From Leucobacter aridicollis (GTDB lineage: Bacteria > Actinomycetota > Actinomycetes > Actinomycetales > Microbacteriaceae): a stretch of DNA of 64,000 bases. Both the position numbers and the translations under genes were made by a program. Of the stretch, positions 58,839 through 64,000 are shown piece after piece (within the stretch, counting starts at the first letter, position 1; each line of letters opens with the position of its first letter). The stretch covers positions 2,046,001 to 2,110,000 of the forward strand of contig NZ_CP075339.1 of assembly GCF_024399335.1 (NCBI RefSeq), given 5' to 3'. Under the pieces are notes generated by a model that worked only from the letters and a program-made list of their open reading frames with translations, was not told the DNA's origin and did not search any database.

Positions 58839-59749
58839 CGCCGAGTGCTCGTCGGCAGGAACGCGGCAATCCCCATGACGAGCACCACGGAAGCAGCTGC
58901 AGCAATGGCCAACGGCCAACCCCAACTTGTTCCGCCGACGACTGCCACGCTGGAGCAGTATGCAACTGCGATCGCGCCAATGAAGCACCCCCACTGCCCG
59001 GTGCCCCATTCGAGCCCGACTGCGGGGAGGCCGAAGCGCGTGCGCCAAGCGATCAGCATCGGGACGAACGCGGCAAAGACGATAAGGCCGATGACGGCAG
59101 CAGCGAATTCCAGCGAGCTCGAGAGGAGCAGCGCGGCGAGCACGACGCCGATCAACACAGTGGTGACTCGAGCTGGGGCACCAAGCCGCGCCGGTTGCCA
59201 GTCCTCGTTGGTCCTGGTTCCACCGAAGAGCAGCTGCCGAAGCGAGCGCAGCCCCATCAGCAGGAAGACGCAGATCGGCATGACGATGTTCAGCCAGTCT
59301 GGGTAACCAACACCGGCGGCCTTCAGCACCCCGATTGTCAGAAATCCGGCAAAGAACAGGCCCCAGAGGCCGACAGCTGTCCGTGACTCCCGGACACGCA
59401 CGCCGAAACGTTCCCGCGCGCCGTTGGACAGGCCCGCCATACACATCACGGGCACAAGCAGCAACATGCTCGCTAGGTACGTGTTGTTGACGACCCCAGG
59501 CTCAAACCCAGCAGACGCAAACAGGAATAGCGCGACGTAGGCCGCCATGACAGTCGCGATCACGAGCATGAGCGCGGAGTAGCCGCGGCTCGGGGCTAAC
59601 CCCGTCTCTGATCGCCGCAGGCGATTGAGCTGATTCAGTTGCTCTGCAGCCTCAGGCGCCAGAGCTGCACGCTCGCCGCCCACGGTTGGACTGCCCGAGG
59701 AGCTGCCCCCGGCGGGAGCGTAGCGAATCCCATCGATTTCACTTTCCAT
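58835..59749 (-). CDS. Integral membrane protein, function unknown, paired with a regulator
   Basis: The protein of about 304 residues starts with a 60-residue cytoplasmic segment (MESEIDGIRYAPAGG, later EQLNQLNRLRRSETG) followed by eight or nine membrane helices grouped as 3 + 2 + 4. No family is recognised beyond similarity to permease-like 'membrane protein + helix-turn-helix' pairs. ATG 59749 is set by the promoter: TTGACT -18- CATACT -6- ATG, all on the coding strand. A longer in-frame start at 59785 would lie within that promoter. The start codon lies in the centre of an 18-bp palindrome. Confidence 0.8.
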   Translation of the reverse strand: MESEIDGIRYAPAGGSSSGSPTVGGERAALAPEAAEQLNQLNRLRRSETGLAPSRGYSALMLVIATVMAAYVALFLFASAGFEPGVVNNTYLASMLLLVPVMCMAGLSNGARERFGVRVRESRTAVGLWGLFFAGFLTIGVLKAAGVGYPDWLNIVMPICVFLLMGLRSLRQLLFGGTRTNEDWQPARLGAPARVTTVLIGVVLAALLLSSSLEFAAAVIGLIVFAAFVPMLIAWRTRFGLPAVGLEWGTGQWGCFIGAIAVAYCSSVAVVGGTSWGWPLAIAAAASVVLVMGIAAFLPTSTRR

Positions 59750-59758
59750 ATGGAAAGT
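59741..59758. promoter_or_regulatory. 18-bp perfect palindromic operator over the start codon
   Basis: ACTTTCCATATGGAAAGT is a perfect palindrome. On the minus strand it runs from the end of the -10 box through the predicted start site and the first codons of the membrane protein gene. The small winged-helix protein encoded downstream is the likely ligand. Confidence 0.8.
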
Positions 59759-59785
59759 ATGTGCCGCATCGATACCTAAAGTCAA
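59756..59785 (-). promoter_or_regulatory. Promoter of the membrane protein/regulator operon
   Basis: On the minus strand -35 TTGACT (59785-59780), 18-bp spacer, -10 CATACT (59761-59756), then six bases and ATG at 59749. This is the clearest complete promoter in the window and implies a leaderless mRNA. Confidence 0.75.
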
Positions 59786-59920
59786 CCGGAAGTGGCAGCC
59801 GCTGGGGCGGCACTACTCGAATGGACATTCCCTCGGACACGCCCCGACAACCGCGAACTGACCTTGCGGCTTCGCAGCTTTGGCGCTCGCCCCCGCCCGC
59901 AGTGTACGATTTCATGAGTC

Positions 59921-59996
59921 GCCTCCTTAGCTCAGTGGATAGAGCAACAGCCTTCTAATCTGTCGGTCGCTGGTTCGAGTCCAGCAGGGGGCACCA
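59921..59996 (+). tRNA. tRNA-Arg (anticodon UCU)
   Basis: The acceptor strand GCCTCCT pairs with AGGGGGC; a D arm GCTC-AGTGGATA-GAGC, anticodon arm ACAG(C)-CTTCTAA-(T)CTGT with anticodon TCT, and T arm GCTGG-TTCGAGT-CCAGC are readable. CCA is encoded at 59994-59996. One C/T mismatch closes the anticodon stem, which is a usual feature of this isoacceptor. Confidence 0.95.
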
Positions 59997-60062
59997 AACA
60001 CACAAAGGGCAGTCGGGCCGACCGATTGCCCTCGCGGGCGCGTCGTGCAGCGTATTGTGCAG
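59997..60062. other. Short spacer after tRNA-Arg, no integrase or att site seen
   Basis: No partial repeat of the tRNA 3' end was found by eye downstream within the window, and no integrase gene follows, so there is no sign of an integrated element. Confidence 0.4.
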
Positions 60063-60245
60063 CTACGCATCTGACAGGCAGAGCGCTCTGCCTTGGTCCG
60101 CGGAAAGTGCCTCGCAGGCAAGGTCACCGAGATCGGCGAAGCACGCAGAGGCACGCTCGAGAGCCGTTTTCGCTTCGTCGCGAGTCATCACCCCAAGCGA
60201 GTTGTCACCGTGCGAAAAAATGCGCTGCACGAACCTCATCGGCAT
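60063..60245 (-). CDS. Small hypothetical protein (60 residues)
   Basis: The frame starts MPMRFVQRIFSHGDNSLGV and continues with an acidic/helical part, MTRDEAKTALERASACF, then ALSADQGRALC. An AAGG sequence lies 6 bp before ATG 60245, and composition is protein-like, unlike the opposite-strand frames. No family is recognised. It may be a real orphan gene or a fragment of one. Confidence 0.4.
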   Translation of the reverse strand: MPMRFVQRIFSHGDNSLGVMTRDEAKTALERASACFADLGDLACEALSADQGRALCLSDA

Positions 60246-60328
60246 CGCGAACCTTGAACTACCCCGCCATACTCGGCGGGACGGGCTGCTCTTGCTTATT
60301 GACTCACTCCCGGCGGGAATACGGGACC

Positions 60329-60334
60329 TATCCT
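60329..60334 (+). promoter_or_regulatory. -10 box TATCCT, leaderless geometry
   Basis: TATCCT is followed by GACGCA (6 nt) and the ATG at 60341. Confidence 0.5.
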
Positions 60335-60340
60335 GACGCA

Positions 60341-60526
60341 ATGGAGATCCAGGCTGCTGTGCTCAGGGTGCGGGAGACACTAGCTCCTCATCTGTCCGAC
60401 TTCTCACTTGAGGTGTTGGATGTCGCAATGATGGACAACGTATGGTACGTCGCGCACGCCATGTGCCTTGAACCCGCCGGCTATCACAACATCGAATTTG
60501 ACGACACGCTTACAGTCGGCGACTAG
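60341..60526 (+). CDS. Small hypothetical protein (61 residues)
   Basis: The product begins MEIQAAVLRVRETLAPHLSDF and has SLEVLDVAMMDNVWYVAHAM in the middle, ending FDDTLTVGD. The acidic, amphipathic composition looks like a compact soluble protein or immunity-type protein, but no family is recognised. Start choice rests on the TATCCT box six bases upstream; no Shine-Dalgarno sequence is present. Confidence 0.5.
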   Translation: MEIQAAVLRVRETLAPHLSDFSLEVLDVAMMDNVWYVAHAMCLEPAGYHNIEFDDTLTVGD

Positions 60527-60615
60527 CCCCGACTGCCGCTCACCATCCTGCGAATGACACGTGCGGCGCATAGCGTTTTTCGAAGAGCATCTTCGCGTTG
60601 AAACCCGAGCGACCC

Positions 60616-60888
60616 TCAGCTGCCGCCAGGGTTCAAGTCTTCCTTGCTCGACCTATTGCCAAGCATTGCCGCGGCGCCCAGGATTGCTCCAGCGATGACA
60701 GTGCTTCCGACAACGACCGCGCCAAAGATAGTGCGTCCCAGACGCGCTGGTTCACACAGATCGGTTGACACGATATCTCCGGCACACACTCGGTAGCTAT
60801 ATGGAAGATCCGCAAGCAACAGTCCAACAGCTACAACTAGCAACAGCCCTAGAGCAGAAAAGACAATTGCCGCCTGACGAGTGACCAT
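60616..60888 (-). CDS. Small two-helix membrane protein
   Basis: The 90-residue product has a helix at the N-terminus (AAIVFSALGLLLVVAVGLLLA), an external loop with two Cys (RVCAGDIVSTDLCEP) that could form a disulfide, a second helix (TIFGAVVVGSTVIAGAILGAAAML) and a polar tail. The ATG at 60888 has a very good RBS GGAGGAG. The family is unknown. It is monocistronic as far as visible. Confidence 0.75.
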   Translation of the reverse strand: MVTRQAAIVFSALGLLLVVAVGLLLADLPYSYRVCAGDIVSTDLCEPARLGRTIFGAVVVGSTVIAGAILGAAAMLGNRSSKEDLNPGGS

Positions 60889-61056
60889 AGTTCTCCTCCA
60901 TCGATATTGGACAACACTACTGGTACAGGCGCCTGCTCATGAGGCTAGAGTCGCCGCTAACCAGCCTCCCGGGCAGCCAACCTCGATCCCCAGGTACTAC
61001 GCTCACGGCACCCTGGTGCGACGCCAGCCAGGCGCGCCGCTGCAAGAGTAGAAGGC

Positions 61057-61521
61057 ATGAAGCATACGACCCCACTCTCACTCCGCATCTCAGCAGCCCT
61101 CGCCGCCACCGCGCTACTCGGCATCACATTGACAGGATGCGGCGCGATCGACAAGCTTCAGAAGTCCACTGCCGATGCCTGGGCGGTCACCTACGAGCTG
61201 TCCGTAGCCGGCAGCGACGACGCCGAGAACGCGACGCTCACCGACGTCTCCTACCTCGATCAGCCTTCGCGAACTGAGGAGCGCACAACGGTTGATGCCG
61301 GCACTGTCACCACCGCGGGCACCAATGGTGGCCGCGCGACGTGGTCGGTCGATTCAATCGTTGTCGTCGGGGATACGGCAGAGCTCACAGCGACCGCGGC
61401 CGAGGGGCAGCGCGCGACGTGCAGGATCCTGCTCGACGGCGAGAGAGAACTCGCCAGCGAGACCGGCGAACCTGGCGGAGCGGTGACATGCAGCGCAACC
61501 GCTCCCCCGTTTGACAGCTGA
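61057..61521 (+). CDS. Small secreted lipoprotein, possibly MmpS-like fold
   Basis: The 154-residue precursor has a signal peptide (LRISAALAATALLGIT) and lipobox LTGC. The mature part is about 125 residues, beginning with a short helix (AIDKLQKSTADAW) and then a strand-rich region: TYELSVAG, ATLTDVSYLD, TAELTATAAEGQRATCRILLDGERELASE, AVTCSA. The ATCRILLDG...TC pattern with a Cys pair resembles MmpS/beta-sandwich lipoproteins. An AGAAGG sequence lies near the ATG. The function is unknown. Confidence 0.75.
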   Translation: MKHTTPLSLRISAALAATALLGITLTGCGAIDKLQKSTADAWAVTYELSVAGSDDAENATLTDVSYLDQPSRTEERTTVDAGTVTTAGTNGGRATWSVDSIVVVGDTAELTATAAEGQRATCRILLDGERELASETGEPGGAVTCSATAPPFDS

Positions 61522-61538
61522 CCCGCAGCCGCGAACCT

Positions 61539-62486
61539 CTAGTTTGCGTCGATCGTCGGGAACGTCCAGGTGCCGTCAAGAACTTCGGGCCGCGGCCGGT
61601 ACAGCCGCACAAGGTAGTTCCAACCTTCTGGGAGCGGCAGGTAGTTCGGCGCGCTCGAGTCGCCCCCGAAGTGCACAGTGATAACCCCGTCGGCATCTCG
61701 CACACCAGTGACACTGTTCACCGAATATGCGCCGAGCTCGTTCGGTTCGAAGAAGCCCTCGGCGTTGTAGAGCGAGATCGACCAGAACCCGTCGACAGGG
61801 ACATCGGCCACTCGCAGCGTGTACGCGCCGACCGGCAGCCGCGGTTCAACGTTCGCGTAACTCGCTTCTGCCGCGGGCAGGCCGCCCCACCCCGCGACTG
61901 TTCCCAACAGGTGGTGGACAGGATCGACGTCCTCGCGGCGTCCGAAGCACTTCTCAAGGCTTCCCAGCCCACGAGATAGCGTGAGCAGCGCCTCACGAGT
62001 CTCGGTGAAAGTAGTCTCGTCGATGGGGGCCGGCGCAAACTGGCGTCCTCCGTTTGACGTGAGGGCCAGTCCGTCCTGGAGCCGGTTCACCTCGGCGACA
62101 TCTGCTGCGTTCTCCGGGTCCACAAGGATTCGTCCCGCAGCACACACGAAATCAGTGCCGAGCTCCTCCGCCGTGAGCTCGTAGGTCCCCGGATCGTGCA
62201 GCACACGGTTGATGTAGTGATCCTGGTTAACGAGCATCACCGAGATGTACCTGCCGCCAGCCTCGGGGATGGTGATCGTGGCACCGTCAGACACGTCGAT
62301 GATCGCCGCGCTATAGAGCGTGTCGCGATTCATGCGAATCACAGTCTGCTGATCGATCGGGGTGGGAACCCTGAAGTGATTCCAGACGTTTGACGAGCCG
62401 GCTGACGCAGCGATACCGGCGAACATTCGCTCGCTTTCGGCTCGCGCAAAGTTCTCGAAAGTGACGATTGCAGGAGTAGAGACCAT
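61539..62486 (-). CDS. DUF1254/DUF1214 domain protein
   Basis: The 315-residue protein starts with a DUF1254-type segment (TFENFARAESERMFAGI, TPIDQQTVIRMNRDTLYSAAIIDVSDG, GGRYISVMLVNQDHY). It ends with DUF1214 (YTLRVADVPVDGFWSISLYNAEGFFEPN, then APNYLPLPEGWNYLVRLYRPRPEVLDGTW). It has no signal peptide and is presumably cytosolic. Function is unknown. The ATG at 62486 has GAGAGGAT upstream. Its stop is 18 bp past the end of the convergent lipoprotein gene. Confidence 0.85.
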   Translation of the reverse strand: MVSTPAIVTFENFARAESERMFAGIAASAGSSNVWNHFRVPTPIDQQTVIRMNRDTLYSAAIIDVSDGATITIPEAGGRYISVMLVNQDHYINRVLHDPGTYELTAEELGTDFVCAAGRILVDPENAADVAEVNRLQDGLALTSNGGRQFAPAPIDETTFTETREALLTLSRGLGSLEKCFGRREDVDPVHHLLGTVAGWGGLPAAEASYANVEPRLPVGAYTLRVADVPVDGFWSISLYNAEGFFEPNELGAYSVNSVTGVRDADGVITVHFGGDSSAPNYLPLPEGWNYLVRLYRPRPEVLDGTWTFPTIDAN

Positions 62487-62594
62487 ACGGCAATCCTCTC
62501 GCTTGAACAGTGCGCTCCGCATCATCCATTATTGATGAACCGCGCTTGCGTTGGCGAGAATTCATGGGCACGCTTGTGCGCCGGAGAGGGAAAC

Positions 62595-63686
62595 ATGACT
62601 GCACTACAGATTGGCGAGGTGTCTGGCATCCCGGGCACCCCAGCACTACTTGACGCGAGCAAGTTCAACCGCCACACATTCTGGTGCGGTCAGAGCGGGA
62701 GTGGTAAGACATACGCGCTCGGCGTTGTTCTCGAGCAACTGCTCCTCGAAACGGAACTCCCGACACTCATTCTTGATCCAAACGCAGATTTTGTCCGCCT
62801 TCACGAATCGCGAGCAAGCGTGGCACCGGACGCAGCCCAGCGCTGGCGAGAGATCGACACCCGGGTCTTCCGGTCCGGTGCCAGCAGCGACGCGCCGCTG
62901 CATGTGCGCTACCTTGACCTGTCGCCCGCGGCCAAGGCGGCGGTGCTCAGGATCGACCCTATCGCGGACGCTGAAGAATACAACGCGCTGTTGCACTTTG
63001 AGGGTGACGCTGGAACCTTCGATGGCGCACGAATGGTCGCTGCGCTCAGGTCGAGCGGAGATGCGGCGCGTATGCGGCTCGCGAACCGGATCGAGAACCT
63101 GCAGGTCCTTGAGTGGGATCTATGGTCGCGCGGGGACGCTTCTGTCACGGATGTGATCGCTGAACGCCCGCGTGCCACCGTCCTCGACATCGGCGGCTTT
63201 GATCATCCCGACGAGTCTCGCGTAGCAGCTCTGGCGGTGATCGAGCGGCTCTGGGCAGAACGTGAGTCGCGACGGCCGCTCCTTATCGTGATCGACGAGG
63301 CTCACAATCTCGCCTCGCCAGAACCGCGAACCGCGGTGGAGCGGGAGCTGCTTGCTAGACTCACGCAGATCGCCGCTGAGGGTCGAAAGTTTGGGCTGTG
63401 GTTGTTCCTCTCAACGCAGCGGCCCACAAAGATCCACCCGAACATTCTGTCGCAGTGCGACAACCTCGGGCTCATGCGTGTCAACGCTCCGCGAGACCTC
63501 GCCGAGATTGCCGCCGTGTTTGGATTCGCGCCAGAGGAACTCGTCGCGAGAGCGCAAGAGTTCCGTCAGGGGCAGGCTCTGTTTGCCGGAGGGTTCATCG
63601 ACCAGGCAACGATCGTCCAGATGGGTGAGCGGCTTTCAGAGGAGGCGGGCGGAGACGTCAGGGTTCCGCTGAAAGCTTCCGCTTAG
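62595..63686 (+). CDS. HerA-like / DUF87 P-loop ATPase
   Basis: The 363-residue ATPase has Walker A WCGQSGSGKTYALG, a strand LILDPNADFV, Walker B LLIVIDEAHNLASPE, a sensor strand LFLSTQRPTKIHPNIL and a C-terminal Arg-containing LMRVNAPRDLAEIAAVF. This is the HerA/FtsK-superfamily arrangement of DNA translocases acting in end resection or defence; a solitary gene of this type has no clear role. No nuclease partner (NurA) is adjacent. The ATG at 62595 has GAGAGGG. The 3' end overlaps the convergent BrkB gene by 4 bp. Confidence 0.87.
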   Translation: MTALQIGEVSGIPGTPALLDASKFNRHTFWCGQSGSGKTYALGVVLEQLLLETELPTLILDPNADFVRLHESRASVAPDAAQRWREIDTRVFRSGASSDAPLHVRYLDLSPAAKAAVLRIDPIADAEEYNALLHFEGDAGTFDGARMVAALRSSGDAARMRLANRIENLQVLEWDLWSRGDASVTDVIAERPRATVLDIGGFDHPDESRVAALAVIERLWAERESRRPLLIVIDEAHNLASPEPRTAVERELLARLTQIAAEGRKFGLWLFLSTQRPTKIHPNILSQCDNLGLMRVNAPRDLAEIAAVFGFAPEELVARAQEFRQGQALFAGGFIDQATIVQMGERLSEEAGGDVRVPLKASA

Positions 63687-64000
63687 GAACGTTGCCCTGA
63701 GTCTGCTGCGGTGGACCGGGGCCGCGAATCGGGCGCAGTTTTCTCGCACTCATCTCGCTCAAGCACCCGGGCAGCCTCAAGCGCTTCCTTGGCGACCCTC
63801 AGATCTTGTTCGGCGAACACGACCTTGCGCTTCTTGAACGTCGTTACCTGACCTCCCCGTTCAGGCCCTTCCTCCGCTTCTTCGATGGTCATTACGATAT
63901 ATGCGCACGCGACAAGGGTGACCTGAGCCGAAAGGTTGAACCAGAGCAGCAGCGCGACGAGTGACGAGAACGTCGCAAGCAGTGGGTTGTTGTCGACGCC
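63683..64000 (-). CDS. YihY/virulence factor BrkB family membrane protein (C-terminal part)
   Basis: The frame is open to the right edge. It begins at 64000 with GVDNNPLLATFSSL, followed by a membrane segment VALLLWFNLSAQVTLVACAYIV, the typical last helix of YihY/BrkB proteins (LWFNLSAQ), then a charged cytoplasmic tail of about 65 residues. Reading it as a 69-residue gene starting at 63892 would be wrong, since the membrane helix upstream is in frame. The family's function is unsettled. Confidence 0.85.
   Translation of the reverse strand, partial: GVDNNPLLATFSSLVALLLWFNLSAQVTLVACAYIVMTIEEAEEGPERGGQVTTFKKRKVVFAEQDLRVAKEALEAARVLERDECEKTAPDSRPRSTAADSGQRS

Noticed and set aside
63683..63892. 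A complete 69-residue gene at the right end
   Set aside because: The frame is open to the window edge and the upstream codons encode a typical BrkB membrane helix, so this is the tail of a larger gene.

Overview
The window is chromosomal DNA of a high-GC actinobacterium, most likely a member of the Microbacteriaceae such as Leucobacter or a close relative (inference). The signs are the strong G/C third-position bias, a DUF222/HNH (13E12-type) protein, a mycothiol-type DsbA oxidoreductase next to rpiB and a Nei-type glycosylase in the mycobacterial Rv2466c-Rv2465c-Rv2464c order, a GlbO-type globin, ClgR/PopR-style regulation beside clpP, and many start codons lying directly at predicted transcription starts. 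No integrase, transposase, phage gene, rRNA or CRISPR array is visible. Two tRNA genes are present: Leu(UAG) and Arg(UCU).

From 1 to 14.3 kb, a protein end, a DUF222 nuclease and tRNA-Leu precede a catabolic island. The island holds a FadR-type GntR regulator, an SDR dehydrogenase, a divergent TRAP transporter (dctP-dctQ-dctM), and a four-gene operon: a tartrate/D-malate dehydrogenase-like enzyme, a class III aminotransferase, succinate-semialdehyde dehydrogenase and GabT. Four copies of the palindrome CTGTAATACAG or a variant lie before the regulator, the SDR gene, the transporter and the enzyme operon, so the island looks like a single local regulon. A convergent FAD amine oxidase follows a 40-bp perfect palindrome.

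From 14.3 to 21 kb there are small proteins, a two-gene clpP operon whose second product has lost the catalytic serine, and a convergent XRE regulator with a hexapeptide-repeat N-terminus. An SRPBCC protein, a hydrolase, a MarR/DNA-alkylation-repair-like pair and a second yidC with small coupled ORFs follow. From 21 to 28 kb lies an iron-siderophore locus: a tandem double AraC regulator, a DtxR-like box, a binding protein, two permeases, an ATPase and a siderophore-interacting reductase. From 28 to 32 kb there is an MMPL transporter, histidine kinase and NarL-type regulator operon. Its regulator carries a 15-bp tandem-repeat expansion inside the receiver domain.

From 32 to 54 kb the genes are mostly housekeeping: a TIGR01777-type epimerase, photolyase, thioesterase-like protein, mgtE, a kinase/M23/phospho-lyase fusion, murI-rph-rdgB, rplS-lepB-rnhB, a RibD-like reductase with an AraC-type regulator, recQ, the DsbA-rpiB-nei operon, dedA and an aldo/keto reductase. 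From 54 to 64 kb come pepN-mscS-glbO, a membrane protein/regulator pair controlled by a perfect palindrome centred on the start codon, tRNA-Arg, small unknown genes, a lipoprotein, a DUF1254/DUF1214 protein, a HerA-like ATPase and the end of a YihY/BrkB membrane protein.

Three patterns cut across the window. Short tandem repeats recur at gene edges. A dispersed hairpin element occurs twice, each time between convergent genes. A constant spacing of 6-7 bases separates a TANNNT box from the start codon of many genes, suggesting widespread leaderless transcription.
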